Positions 27,625 to 37,133 of a stretch of 64,000 nucleotides of DNA are shown piece by piece (positions within the stretch are counted from its first letter, which is position 1; every line of letters begins with the position of its first letter). Below the pieces are notes generated by a model. It was not told the DNA's origin and searched no databases. It saw nothing but the letters and a program-made list of their open reading frames with translations. The position numbers and the translations under genes are program-made. The stretch spans positions 62,001 to 126,000 of the forward strand of contig NZ_AYMP01000024.1 in assembly GCF_000633515.1 (NCBI RefSeq). Reading direction: 5' to 3'. This DNA comes from Morganella morganii H1r (GTDB taxonomy: Bacteria; Pseudomonadota; Gammaproteobacteria; Enterobacterales; Enterobacteriaceae).

Positions 27625-30600
27625 GCGGTGCCCTCTTCATCAATACAACCATAGATTTTCTCTTCCGGGTTATTATCCCGGTAACGTAACGGGGCGATAT
27701 CCCCGTTAAGCCGGTCAACCAAATAATACCAGTAAACGGAAGGTATCTTTTCCCTTACCGGACTCCCCATAAATACAGAGGTATAAACTTCAAATTTCAG
27801 CTCAAGGTCACTATTACCGGATTTCGCTTTTTTGGCTGTCTCTCTGTTTCTCAATGTGGTTTCCAGTGCATTTTGCAGTGCGGATTCAAATGCAGCATTG
27901 AATTTTTTGTTCTGCGATGCCAGATACTGAATACCGCGACGTGTGACAACCTTATCACCGGGTTTTGCGGGTCTGTCTGACGGATTAACAGGCAGGGATT
28001 TTTTCTCAGCCAGCTGATACTCAATATCAGAGAGACCGTACTGGAAATTCGATAACTTAAAATGGTACTGAATCATATAATGTACCACGCCGTAATTTAT
28101 TTCATTACGGGGAACATTCGGATTCGGAACGGCTTCAACCTTAAGTTGTGAGGTGAAAAATAAATTTTTAAACTCCTGAATCTCTATCTGATAATAATTT
28201 TCATAATCATCGAAAAAATTAATATATTTCTCCATTTGTTTTATTTTTGATGATGGCCTTGTAACGTCTGTATTGTTACTTTTCTTATATCCCCCGGCAA
28301 AATATTTATCACCATTTCCCCAAAAACATTTCTTCAGTAAATTTTCAAAGTCATCAGTTTTAAACCAGTGATAAACAGCCGATCCAATTCCTATCAGGAC
28401 TGCACCAATGACTACCAGCTCCCAGGCAAAAGCGAAAAGAAACAGTGTGGTGACACTGGTTATTTGTGTTAATCCTAACCCAGCCATACCCAAAGAAAAA
28501 ACCAATGAGCCAACAGCTTCTGTAATTTTAGCCGAACCGGTAATATTGTTGCCGTCCATAAATTCAGCTGCCGCTTCCGCAACAGGTAGTGCAAACCCCA
28601 TAAATGTAACGGTATATCCGAAAAGTTTCATGCCGGCTTTACCCAGCTCCGTTTTTATTTCAGGAAGTGTTATTTTTGTCAGCAACCGCTGAAGGGGCGG
28701 ATAGGTAATAGTCGAGGAGTATCCCGGCGCAGCTTTACGGATATTAATTATTGCATCCGCCGTGCTTAACAGATTGGCAACCATCTGTACCCGGAAAAGA
28801 TTAGCTGCGGCAACATGCAACGGGGAATTGAGCTCAAACTCTTTTGTTCTGGCCACAACACTGAGTTCAATAATGCCGCTGATAAGCGCAAAAACTTTCT
28901 CACCGAATTGAATGTGCTCCATCAGTGACTTTTTACCTTCAGGCAATACCGTTTTATGAAAATCCGTTATCAGCCCAAATTTTGCCGTCGTTATCACCGG
29001 TGCTGAGCCCGAGGCCTGCAGCCGCTTATCCCAGTCAAACATCTTTTTCATTTCGTTCGCAACCGGTTTTAATGACTCAGATTTGGCGTTCAGTGAGTTC
29101 ATCCACACTCTGAATGTATCCGCCCCCAGCGTATTCAGTTTATCAACACTCAGTGTGACACCGTAATAGGCTAAAAATGCAGGCAGCACTTTACGGGCAA
29201 GAAAATCGATGCCTGCTTTGCTGATACGGCGGACCTGGTTCCGGGCCTCACCGAGCATCGGATGGATTTCGGCATAAGCATAGCCGAGCACATCCCAGCA
29301 AATCATAACGGCGGACTGCAATACAGGCAGCACCCGCTTCTTAAATACGGTCAATGCCTCACTTTTTATTTCATCTTCATTCAGTACGCTGAGAAAGCTG
29401 GTCATAAACGATACCCAGATACTGCTTTCTTCCGTATCAGCGGAGAACAGGATATCAAGCTTTGCACGCCCGTAAGCGGTGCTGTTCAGCGGTGTCAGAA
29501 GCAGTTCATGTAACTGACTCCAGGCGTTAAGCTCATCCAGAAATCCGGAATGCGGGAAATCCCCTGACTCATATTGTTCCTGAATTAAAAATGCATGGTC
29601 AAGATAGTGTTTTATTCCTCCCTGCCGGGAAGAGACTGCCGGATTTGTCAGAAAATCATAGTAAATCTGAATGACATTATTTTGTAAGGCTTCAAATTCC
29701 TGATAACCTTTATCAATTTGCGGCCAGTAGGTTTTCCAGCCGGGCACATCAATATGCTTGTTAAACTTTTCCGCTAACTTCTGTCCTGCCCCGGTTTTTG
29801 CCATTTCGTCACTGCTGAACTGTGTTTCTAATACCGAAAGGTACTGACCGATTTTGTTGGGATACTCCCAGTGATGCTGAAACATGGCATAGGATGTGGT
29901 GACAAAGGAATACAGAGATAAGATATCTTTCTGATACCCGACCGGGTCATACAGTGCAACAAGGCAGCTCTTTTCTTCGTGATCAAGAAATTGCTCTATC
30001 TGATTTAACAGCCGGTCTGTTGTTGCTGTTGCACTGCTGAGGGCGGCGATATGTGAGAAATACTCTTTAGGCAGCGGATTGCCAATCGCCCTTGTGTGTT
30101 CGGTAAATACCGAAAACTGCTGCTCCTCTGCTTTGTACTCCTCAACAAGATGTTCAACATGCTCCTCACTGAGCTCAAGCGCATGCGGATTATGGCTGAA
30201 ATCAACCACATTGATTTTCTGCATAAATGCACGGCGGTAAGATTCATCCGTTTCTATTTTATTTAAAACATAATCAGACAGAGGAATGTCGCTGAAGATG
30301 AACGAAGCATTGATGACATCTTTTTTTACCGGCAGATAAGGATACTGACAGGATTGTTCCTGCAGTGTATTGTCCGATGCACAGCGCAGACAAGGAATAA
30401 ACCCTTCTTCAGCATCACCGGCCTCTCTCGCTTGTTGTGCTTCCGGCGTTATATCATCATCAGTATAAACATATCCGTCATCATAATACCGGACGATATG
30501 TTTAAAAATCAGCAGTTGCCCCCGGGAGTCTGTCCGGGTCGGGAATTGCCCTTCCTCAAAAACATAAACCCAGCCGGGTCTCAGTAATCTGACAGAAAAT

Positions 30601-30857
30601 CCCTTTGTTTCCGCCATTGAGGATGCCGTCATCAGCGTTGAAACCTCCGGCGGCATCGCTGCCGCGGCATTTTTATCCCCCGATAAATTCGAATAGGCAT
30701 AGCGCACCGGATAGACAGGACGGTGTTCATTCTCACACGGGCAAATCACCGCATCTGCCGGTAAATTACGCGGCGCGGCCTGATTAACCGCCTCCACCAT
30801 TTTACGGAGGTGTTTCTCTTCCGGGGTTAAAACATCAGAACTGACATGTTCAGTCAT
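27621..30857 (-). CDS. VasX-like T6SS effector (predicted pore-forming)
   Basis: A large T6SS effector of 1078 aa. The N-terminal region (about residues 30-200: CPCENEHRPVYPVRYAYSNL and VRLLRPGWVYVFEE) matches the VasX N-terminal toxin domain, which is delivered by VgrG with a DUF4123 adaptor. The central part is long and helical. A hydrophobic cluster at about residues 735-835 (e.g. LFAFAWELVVIGAVLIGIG) can insert in membranes, as in VasX, which dissipates the target membrane potential. The start at 30857 (MTEHVSSD) follows AGGGAGTCCCCGT and overlaps the adaptor stop as ATGA; the frame opens at 30896. Preceded by its adaptor and followed by its likely immunity gene. The pore activity is inferred. 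Confidence 0.85.
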   Translation of the reverse strand: MTEHVSSDVLTPEEKHLRKMVEAVNQAAPRNLPADAVICPCENEHRPVYPVRYAYSNLSGDKNAAAAMPPEVSTLMTASSMAETKGFSVRLLRPGWVYVFEEGQFPTRTDSRGQLLIFKHIVRYYDDGYVYTDDDITPEAQQAREAGDAEEGFIPCLRCASDNTLQEQSCQYPYLPVKKDVINASFIFSDIPLSDYVLNKIETDESYRRAFMQKINVVDFSHNPHALELSEEHVEHLVEEYKAEEQQFSVFTEHTRAIGNPLPKEYFSHIAALSSATATTDRLLNQIEQFLDHEEKSCLVALYDPVGYQKDILSLYSFVTTSYAMFQHHWEYPNKIGQYLSVLETQFSSDEMAKTGAGQKLAEKFNKHIDVPGWKTYWPQIDKGYQEFEALQNNVIQIYYDFLTNPAVSSRQGGIKHYLDHAFLIQEQYESGDFPHSGFLDELNAWSQLHELLLTPLNSTAYGRAKLDILFSADTEESSIWVSFMTSFLSVLNEDEIKSEALTVFKKRVLPVLQSAVMICWDVLGYAYAEIHPMLGEARNQVRRISKAGIDFLARKVLPAFLAYYGVTLSVDKLNTLGADTFRVWMNSLNAKSESLKPVANEMKKMFDWDKRLQASGSAPVITTAKFGLITDFHKTVLPEGKKSLMEHIQFGEKVFALISGIIELSVVARTKEFELNSPLHVAAANLFRVQMVANLLSTADAIINIRKAAPGYSSTITYPPLQRLLTKITLPEIKTELGKAGMKLFGYTVTFMGFALPVAEAAAEFMDGNNITGSAKITEAVGSLVFSLGMAGLGLTQITSVTTLFLFAFAWELVVIGAVLIGIGSAVYHWFKTDDFENLLKKCFWGNGDKYFAGGYKKSNNTDVTRPSSKIKQMEKYINFFDDYENYYQIEIQEFKNLFFTSQLKVEAVPNPNVPRNEINYGVVHYMIQYHFKLSNFQYGLSDIEYQLAEKKSLPVNPSDRPAKPGDKVVTRRGIQYLASQNKKFNAAFESALQNALETTLRNRETAKKAKSGNSDLELKFEVYTSVFMGSPVREKIPSVYWYYLVDRLNGDIAPLRYRDNNPEEKIYGCIDEEGTA

Positions 30858-32080
30858 ACGGGGACTCCCTGCGCCTGTATACAAAAGGCATAACAATGAT
30901 AGTTAAATAACACCTGGTTGTGCTGATAAGGCCGTGCATGCTCACAGGCACGTTCCCAGAGCGCGGTATCGTGACGGCACAGATAACGGGCGGATAACCG
31001 GTACATTAACGCCTGCATCCGGGTGACCCCCGCCAGAAAGCTCAGGTTGGCTTCACGGATAAGATAACTGCCGGAGACGGTTTCACCGCCGTCCTGTTCC
31101 GGCGCGGACCCGGCACCGTGCTGCTCAATCAGCTGCCGGGTTTTTGCCAGGGTACTCATCAGGGTCAGCCGGGCATAATGACCGTAAAGCCGCTCATTGA
31201 TAAACAGCGCTTCGCGCCGCCCCGTACCGGTAACACCGGCAGAAAAGGTAATGGTCACCCCCTCCGGATATGCCGGGCTGTACCCCGCAAAAGCCGTCAC
31301 GCCCCCGGCGACACTGAGCAGCTGCCCGTGTGTCAGTGATTCTGCAAAGGGAATAAAATGGCGGACATCATAAAACCGGAAAAAACTCCAGCTGCCGGTG
31401 ACCTGATTTCGCAGATACGTCATCCTGCGTAGCTGCCGGTGCATTTCCGGAAAGGGTTTGCTGCTGCTGATAAAAAATCCGGCGGCGGCTTTATCCGGCA
31501 GGTTCAGACAATGAGCCAGAAACTGTTTCCCCGCACGATCGGCACTGATTTGCACCAGATACGGCGCACGGTCGGCAAGACTTTCCTGCGTTTCCCCCTG
31601 ATACAGCGACTGCCACGGCAGGTGAGTGCCGAGCAGCACCGGAACAAGGTGCTGTCCGGTCTGACGGTGATATTCACCGCTGTCGATCACCGCAAAAAGC
31701 GGGATACCCGGGATAAACCCCGGCGGGCCCGGCTGATAATGAATATCACCGTTTTCCGACGGCAGCGGGCAGGTCAGATTATGTTCACCGGTTAATACGG
31801 CGGGCAGTCCCTCATCATGCTGGCGGATAACCTGCCGCAGTAACGGTAACTCCGCCTGCTGACTCTCTCCGGCATACGCTGTCAGCGGCTCCAGGGTATC
31901 GTACTGAGCGGCACTGTAGTGTTCCGGCTGCGCTGAAAAATACCGGCGCATATTGCGGATGGCCTGATCTCTGTCCGCCCCCGCCACGGTCATTACCCCA
32001 CTGAACTGCATGTCATCCCGGGTATAGCGGCACTGCGCCACCCAATACGCCCGGAAAACAGCCTGAGAGACCGGCATCAT
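30854..32080 (-). CDS. DUF4123 T6SS effector adaptor (Tap/Tec)
   Basis: A 408-aa chaperone/adaptor that loads the downstream effector on VgrG. The DUF4123 domain is seen at about residues 138-260 (PLFAVIDSGEYHR, LPVLLGTHLPWQSL-like segment, then SWSFFRFYDVRHFIPF). An N-terminal extension of about 130 aa and a C-terminal tail of about 130 aa are additional. It overlaps vgrG by 4 nt and the effector gene by 4 nt (ATGA both times), so vgrG, adaptor and effector are made together. Adaptors are specific to their effector, which supports the pairing with the VasX-like protein. Confidence 0.87.
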   Translation of the reverse strand: MMPVSQAVFRAYWVAQCRYTRDDMQFSGVMTVAGADRDQAIRNMRRYFSAQPEHYSAAQYDTLEPLTAYAGESQQAELPLLRQVIRQHDEGLPAVLTGEHNLTCPLPSENGDIHYQPGPPGFIPGIPLFAVIDSGEYHRQTGQHLVPVLLGTHLPWQSLYQGETQESLADRAPYLVQISADRAGKQFLAHCLNLPDKAAAGFFISSSKPFPEMHRQLRRMTYLRNQVTGSWSFFRFYDVRHFIPFAESLTHGQLLSVAGGVTAFAGYSPAYPEGVTITFSAGVTGTGRREALFINERLYGHYARLTLMSTLAKTRQLIEQHGAGSAPEQDGGETVSGSYLIREANLSFLAGVTRMQALMYRLSARYLCRHDTALWERACEHARPYQHNQVLFNYHCYAFCIQAQGVPV

Positions 32081-34113
32081 GACGCCCCTTTCTTCATGGC
32101 TTTTGCCCGGCAGTCTTCTGCCAGCGGCAGTCCTTCATTCACCGCCGCTTCCGGTAAAACAACCGTTCCCGGTGCGCCTGCGGCGATTGACACCGGACCT
32201 TTCAGGGTAATATTTCCGGTGATCGTCACGCCCTGCCCGTCCAGCTGAATAGAACCGGCTTTTCCTCTGATAAGAACAGTGTCGCCTGCCTGCAGCGTAT
32301 GCACCCGGGTGTGCGTGTGAATGCCGCCTCCGGCGGTTAATGTATAATCGCCCTGCACAACACTCTGTTTGTTTTCACCCACTTCCTGAAAATGTCCGGC
32401 CCGGATCACTTCTTTCCAGCTGTTATCAATCCGGGTGATACGGTCTTTACCTATCTGCTCAAACTGATTCACGCCGATGTTCAGTGTCTGCTCATTCGTG
32501 ACATGAATAAATTCGTCATGACATACCTCGTGCTTACGGTCATTCACCACGGTATGCACTTCATCATGTCCGATATGCTGGGTTTTGTTGTGGTTAATAT
32601 GGATGTTATTATCCCGCTGGGCATGGAGGTAAATCTCTTCACTCCCGTCTTTATCCTCAAACCGCAGCTCGTTAAACCCCTCCCCCTTATGGGTTTTGGT
32701 ACGGAACGTGGTGCGGGTTTTCTCGACCGGCAGCGTCAGCGGCGGACTGTTGCGCCCGTTATACGTGCAGCCGGTGATGATCGGGCAATCGATATCCCCG
32801 TTAAGGTAAGAAATAATCACTTCCTGCCCGATACGCGGGATCGACATAAACCCGAAACCGTCCCCGTTCCAGCCGTGGGCCACCCGCACCCAGCAGGAGG
32901 CGCTGTGATCCGGCCTGCCGCGCCGGTCCCAGTGAAAACGGACCGTGACAGCGCCATCGGCGTTGGTATAGATTTCCTCCCCCGGCGGCCCGACGACCGT
33001 TGCCAGCTCGTTACCGTCAGCGGTCGGTTTATAGCGGAACGGCGGACGCCATTCCTGAGCGCCCGGGATAAACTGCACGGTATTACTGAAGGTGGTCCCC
33101 TCACCGCCGCTGTTGTCCGCCAGGGGCTGCACACCCCGGTGACTGACACTGATCACCTGCCACGACTGATTCATGGCTGCTGACGGATGGTTTTTCAGGG
33201 TAAAGAGTTTACCCGGCCTCAGCGCAAAGCAGTTGGTGCCCGCACTGCCGGTCTGACGTTCATTCTGGGATTGCTCATAGCGCAGCATCGTAAAGTAACC
33301 GCCCTGCTCATCCTGCTGAAAACGGCCGTAGCTTTCAAAGGTGGTGTGTTGCCGGTGAACATCCCCGGTCAGCTGATGTTCAAGGGGATAGGAGGGATTC
33401 TGCGGGTTGTAATCTTTGTGGATCTGAATATCACCGCATAACTGCTCAGCATAGCGCCAGGAGAATGCCGTGCTGTCACGGGTGTCTGTATCCGCCTGCG
33501 GGTTGTAGGTCAGGTGAATACCCGCTGTCATGCCGAGATGACTGTCACTGTAAAACAGTTTCGGGCCTTCCTCGGACCAGAAATTAATCCCTTCCTCAAA
33601 AGCCAGACGACACCAGAAATCATAAGCGGATTCCCGCTTCTGGGTAATGTAATCCCGCTTCCCGTGCAGTGCGCCGTCATAAAATTTCAGGTCATTTTTG
33701 ACATGCGCCTCATTCAGCAGGGTGGCGAGGACTTCCGGTACGGACTGCTGGCGGAAAATGCGGCTGTCCTGATTGAGCGTCATGATCCACATTTCCGGGC
33801 GGATCATAAACTGATACCAGGTTTTGTTGCCGTCAGTATTACCCTGTTCGGCGGAGGCCAGCAGTCCCTGCACGGTACGGACCTTAACGCCGTTGCGGGT
33901 GACTGTCAGTGAGGCGGCAGAGCCGAGACAGGCCTGAAAATCGACGGACGGCAGCAGACTGACGGCAGAAACGGATAAGGAAAATAAGGCAGAAAGCGTT
34001 TCATCCAGGGTGAACGCGGTCACCCGGAAGGTGTTTTCCGGCAGCCGCCCGATTTTACAGGTAAAGACCAGTCCGGAATTGCCCGGCAGCAGGTCAGAAA
34101 GAGAAGGAACCAC
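32077..34113 (-). CDS. VgrG spike protein (T6SS)
   Basis: Trimeric needle tip of the type VI secretion system, 678 aa. An N-terminal gp27-like domain (about residues 1-380) contains FRQQSVPEVLATLLNEA and AYDFWCRLAFEEGINFW. A gp5-like OB fold (about 390-460, GWNGDGFGFMSIPRIGQEVI) and a beta-helical needle (about 470-650: HNKTQHIGHDEV, VNDRKHEVCHDE) follow. There is no added C-terminal effector domain. The start is a GTG at 34113 (MVPSLSDLLPG); an upstream choice is possible. A hairpin lies between it and hcp. No T6SS sheath or baseplate genes are near, so it is an orphan vgrG island that must use an apparatus encoded elsewhere. Confidence 0.95.
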   Translation of the reverse strand: MVPSLSDLLPGNSGLVFTCKIGRLPENTFRVTAFTLDETLSALFSLSVSAVSLLPSVDFQACLGSAASLTVTRNGVKVRTVQGLLASAEQGNTDGNKTWYQFMIRPEMWIMTLNQDSRIFRQQSVPEVLATLLNEAHVKNDLKFYDGALHGKRDYITQKRESAYDFWCRLAFEEGINFWSEEGPKLFYSDSHLGMTAGIHLTYNPQADTDTRDSTAFSWRYAEQLCGDIQIHKDYNPQNPSYPLEHQLTGDVHRQHTTFESYGRFQQDEQGGYFTMLRYEQSQNERQTGSAGTNCFALRPGKLFTLKNHPSAAMNQSWQVISVSHRGVQPLADNSGGEGTTFSNTVQFIPGAQEWRPPFRYKPTADGNELATVVGPPGEEIYTNADGAVTVRFHWDRRGRPDHSASCWVRVAHGWNGDGFGFMSIPRIGQEVIISYLNGDIDCPIITGCTYNGRNSPPLTLPVEKTRTTFRTKTHKGEGFNELRFEDKDGSEEIYLHAQRDNNIHINHNKTQHIGHDEVHTVVNDRKHEVCHDEFIHVTNEQTLNIGVNQFEQIGKDRITRIDNSWKEVIRAGHFQEVGENKQSVVQGDYTLTAGGGIHTHTRVHTLQAGDTVLIRGKAGSIQLDGQGVTITGNITLKGPVSIAAGAPGTVVLPEAAVNEGLPLAEDCRAKAMKKGAS

Positions 34114-34178
34114 AACAACCCCGTACAGTAACAGTCACGGACAGCAGTTATCCCGGTGTCCGCAGGAAATAACAGAAA

Positions 34179-34199
34179 TCCGTCCGGAAACCGGACGGA
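34179..34199 (-). terminator. Hairpin between hcp and vgrG
   Basis: TCCGTCCGG (34179-34187) pairs with CCGGACGGA (34191-34199); read leftwards it is followed by TTTCTGTTATTT. It could partly terminate transcription after hcp or protect the hcp mRNA end, which would favour Hcp over VgrG. Confidence 0.55.
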
Positions 34200-34208
34200 C
34201 TGTATTGA

Positions 34209-34727
34209 TTACGCTTCGACTGGCGCACGCCAGTCATCAGCACCGGAGGTGCCTGCAACGGTGTGGTCCCAGTTGATTTTGCGGTAGGCCAGTGAGACTT
34301 CAATCAGCTGTGTGTAATCCGATTTGGACGGATCCTGGCAGTGCGGCATTTTGCAGTCGATATTGACGATAGTGGCATCTTCCAGAGCGGTGGTGAAGAA
34401 GTGCTCCTGCTTACCTTCAACGGAGGTACGGTACCATTTCAGTTCAACAGTCGGCAGCATTTCACCGGATGCCAGAGCGTTGTACAGCAGCGGAACCGCT
34501 TTGTTCATTGCCACGGTGAATTTAAAGGGACGGTGCGCACGCTGGCCGGATGGCTGACCGGATTGCGGGTCAGTCGGAACAGTCACCACATGGTCAAACT
34601 GCTGCACCAGCATCTCATCTTCGTGACCCTGCACATAGATGTTACCGACAGATTCAGCCGTAAATGCACCGGCGGTGATGTTGCCCTGGGTTTTACCTTC
34701 GATGGAGATATAGCACGGAGTTGGCAT
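34209..34727 (-). CDS. hcp: Hcp tube protein (T6SS)
   Basis: Hexameric inner-tube protein of the type VI secretion system, 172 aa, the usual size. The family N-terminus PTPCYISIEGKTQGNITAGA, then VQQFDHVVTVPTDPQSGQP (about residues 41-59) and the HRPFKFTVAMNKAVPLLYNAL region (about 65-85), are clear. The start ATG follows TAAGGAATTTACT. It is the first gene of the leftward hcp-vgrG-adaptor-effector-immunity-PAAR operon; the promoter should lie in the 365 bp to the right. Confidence 0.96.
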   Translation of the reverse strand: MPTPCYISIEGKTQGNITAGAFTAESVGNIYVQGHEDEMLVQQFDHVVTVPTDPQSGQPSGQRAHRPFKFTVAMNKAVPLLYNALASGEMLPTVELKWYRTSVEGKQEHFFTTALEDATIVNIDCKMPHCQDPSKSDYTQLIEVSLAYRKINWDHTVAGTSGADDWRAPVEA

Positions 34728-35092
34728 AGTAAATTCCTTATAATATAAAATGATAACAATGAGTTATCTGACAATGTGTAGTCATCAGCCAGTGCGCATG
34801 GTGTTGAGTCGGGAGATAATAAATTTCACTTACCTGTCTGTAAACAGCAGAGGGTCGTTTGTATCTCACAGGATCCGTCACTTAAGTTAAAATCGTTGCA
34901 AAAACAGGATATTTGACTACCAAAACAGGTCAATTGAGAGTGGTGCGGAGGAATAATTCAGATCACAAAAAAAACAAATAGCTATATTTTTTAACATATC
35001 TATCTAACATACTGTAAATAATAAGAAAAAAGGCATTTTTTTTCAGATCACAAAATAAAATATGTAACAAAGTACAAAAGCAATATAAGGCA
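34728..35092. promoter_or_regulatory. Upstream region of the T6SS operon
   Basis: AT-rich region with no gene. A 14-bp direct repeat TTCAGATCACAAAA occurs at 34957-34970 and 35042-35055; read leftwards each contains TGTGATCT, a CRP half-site-like sequence. No promoter boxes I would defend. Confidence 0.4.
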
Positions 35093-35275
35093 ATGAATAA
35101 TAACAATAAAAATTCACATCCAAACGAAAATCATAAAACCCCCTTAATTTCCGCCCTGAAAGGTGAATCACAAGAAGACGAAGTCAGGATATTCTACTGG
35201 ATCATGTTATCAGAGCGTTACGCAGCTAAACGTTATACAGGAAACACAGGCTGTTCATACAGATATAAGCTGTAG
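35093..35275 (+). CDS. Small unknown protein, doubtful
   Basis: A 60-aa frame with AAGGC a few bases before ATG. The N-terminus is Asn/Lys-rich and the rest (VRIFYWIMLSERYAAKRY) has no recognisable family. AT-rich. It could be a real short cargo gene or chance. Confidence 0.25.
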   Translation: MNNNNKNSHPNENHKTPLISALKGESQEDEVRIFYWIMLSERYAAKRYTGNTGCSYRYKL

Positions 35276-35579
35276 TAGCTCAGATTTAACCTGATACAGC
35301 TACGACACAGATCTAAACCTAATCTGACAGGCTGCTTTGTGCCAAAAGCGGACCTTTGCGCTAAAACTTAACGCAAAGGATATACGCCTGAGTGGACCAC
35401 TACAGGCAATAAAAAAGACCGCACAGGGCGACCTTTGGAATATTTATCTGTTGGGACTATGTGGCTACGATATTTTGAACTACCTGAAAATCCTCGATAG
35501 TTGAAATGTGAACTATCCGGAAATTCCGGAGAATTGGTATTTAAGTTTATATATGATAAAACAAAGAAAATTAACCTAA
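35276..35579. other. Gene-free stretch
   Basis: About 300 bp with short inverted sequences (e.g. CTTTGCG...CGCAAAG near 35357-35379) and no gene. Looks like decayed or junction DNA. Confidence 0.3.
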
Positions 35580-35591
35580 ATGGAATTAGTT

Positions 35592-35795
35592 ATGTATGAT
35601 GATTTGGAACGCCTGTTAACCTGGATATCTACCCTGGGATTCATTCTGCCTTTCTTTGCTTTTTATCTTATGAAGGGAGTAAGAAAAGAGACTTTCGGTA
35701 CCATCACTCTGAGGTTGTTATTGGCAATAATAATCATTGCGGGAGCGTGGCTATTCAGTTGGCTTACTGACGCAAATGCTATTCGATTCTTTTAA
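35592..35795 (+). CDS. Small hydrophobic protein, unknown
   Basis: A 67-aa protein from ATG at 35592 (MYDDLERLLTW), with the frame open from 35580. Two hydrophobic segments (about residues 9-26 and 43-62) suggest a small two-helix inner-membrane protein. No family recognised. It stands alone and is only weakly supported by TGGAATTAGTT before the start. Confidence 0.4.
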   Translation: MYDDLERLLTWISTLGFILPFFAFYLMKGVRKETFGTITLRLLLAIIIIAGAWLFSWLTDANAIRFF

Positions 35796-35855
35796 TTATT
35801 CCCTCGAATTCGAGGGAATTAAAATCCTTCAAACTCATCAAACATGAATATCTCG

Positions 35856-36140
35856 TTATGACTTTTTCTTATCTTGATTCATGCACTCCGGGCATAAAAC
35901 TACAGTTTCCCGGGCTATAACCATGGCATGCTGAATCGCCCCATGCTCCGCCCAGTAATACCCTACATATGCAGTATCTTTTGCTTGCTGGAGCCTGATG
36001 CATGATTTTTTATGTAAAACAGAACAAAAATCGCTGTCAGGTAACACTAAAAAATAGTCCACCGCCGTTATTCTCAGTTTATATAAAACATAATTAACAC
36101 CATAACCGAGAATTAAAAAAATTTGAAGTTTTGATAGCAC
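35856..36140 (-). CDS. Unknown small protein, possible remnant
   Basis: A 94-aa frame beginning with GTG and lacking a good ribosome-binding site. An N-terminal hydrophobic stretch (IFLILGYGVNYVL) is followed by a cysteine-containing tail (CSVLHKKSC and LCPECM). It may be the end of a larger lost gene. Confidence 0.25.
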   Translation of the reverse strand: MLSKLQIFLILGYGVNYVLYKLRITAVDYFLVLPDSDFCSVLHKKSCIRLQQAKDTAYVGYYWAEHGAIQHAMVIARETVVLCPECMNQDKKKS

Positions 36141-36193
36141 CCAGCAAATGAGAGATTCCCATTCTTGTCAGAGAGAATGTGCCAGATACAAAA

Positions 36194-36225
36194 GCGCCCC
36201 TGTGTAAGGTCGAGTTATAGAGGGG
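36194..36225. terminator. Hairpin in gene-free region
   Basis: GCGCCCCT (about 36193-36200) pairs with AGAGGGGC-type sequence about 20 nt later. No U-tract; weak. Confidence 0.2.
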
Positions 36226-36407
36226 CATAGCAAACATACCGGGAGTTTCAGTCAATAAAAACCCCCGCGATTACGAGGTTTAGAATTTGTGTAGTGCGCT
36301 AACCGTAAGATGCCCACTATTTCGAGATGATAAGGCACTTTCGGACAAAATGCAACTCTATATATAAATCATAAACATCTGCTTTTAAAAACTTAAAGTA
36401 TTAGTGG

Positions 36408-36965
36408 TTATTTTTTAATCCAGCACCCACGGATCGGTCGTGAGAAAGAAGCCAGGACTGCAATCAAGCAAATCTCGATAGATACCGACCAATAAATATG
36501 CCCTAAAAATTCACTCCAAAGCTCATAACCATTTAAATTCCATAACCAACCAACTACCCCTTGATTATAAGAGGGGTGACGAAAACCGAATAAAGGTATC
36601 ATTATTCCATGAGCAAATATTGTTACAATAACCCCATATATGGCACCATACATAATTCTGATTTTAGGCGTGTAGGCCGATAACAAAACATAAACGAAAG
36701 AAAATGCAAAACTGAATAACCAGTGATACAAGGTTACAGCCCCGCTCACCAATGTTCCCTGATAAAAATAATCCAGCGAGTGAGAGTTCACACCCAGCCA
36801 ACCTAACCAAGCATCAATATTTGCTGCCGGTGGTGATATTTCACCAGCCACCCTTGGCGGCATATTTACCTCAGAGCCCCACTTAACAAGTGCGCTTATA
36901 AATCCCCCAATAAGCGTACCCCAAACAAGTATTTTTAAATTTGTTTTATCTTTCCACACTGACAT
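36408..36965 (-). CDS. YagU-like (DUF1440) inner-membrane protein
   Basis: A 185-aa protein with about four hydrophobic helices. The N-terminal GGFISALVKWGSEVNMPPR (about residues 18-36) is the strongest match to E. coli YagU, an inner-membrane protein linked to acid resistance. EFLGHIYWSVSIEI near the end also matches. The start at 36965 (MSVWKDK) has GAGAGG at suitable distance; the ATG at 36974 lies directly on that site. AT-rich, single gene, island-borne. Confidence 0.75.
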   Translation of the reverse strand: MSVWKDKTNLKILVWGTLIGGFISALVKWGSEVNMPPRVAGEISPPAANIDAWLGWLGVNSHSLDYFYQGTLVSGAVTLYHWLFSFAFSFVYVLLSAYTPKIRIMYGAIYGVIVTIFAHGIMIPLFGFRHPSYNQGVVGWLWNLNGYELWSEFLGHIYWSVSIEICLIAVLASFSRPIRGCWIKK

Positions 36966-37133
36966 AGAATTCATCCTCTCAATTGTATCATAACCATATT
37001 AAACAACATTTTCTTCACAAGATACACATGTAATCATACTTATATCATAGGGATTTAAAGTACTATTTATAGCTATCTATCGCTTTTACAAATGATTCCT
37101 CTGCCTGGCTTTCTTCAATAAAATACTTACCCG

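Noticed and set aside
32392-33183. 263-aa ORF opposite vgrG
   Set aside because: Antisense shadow of the conserved vgrG frame.
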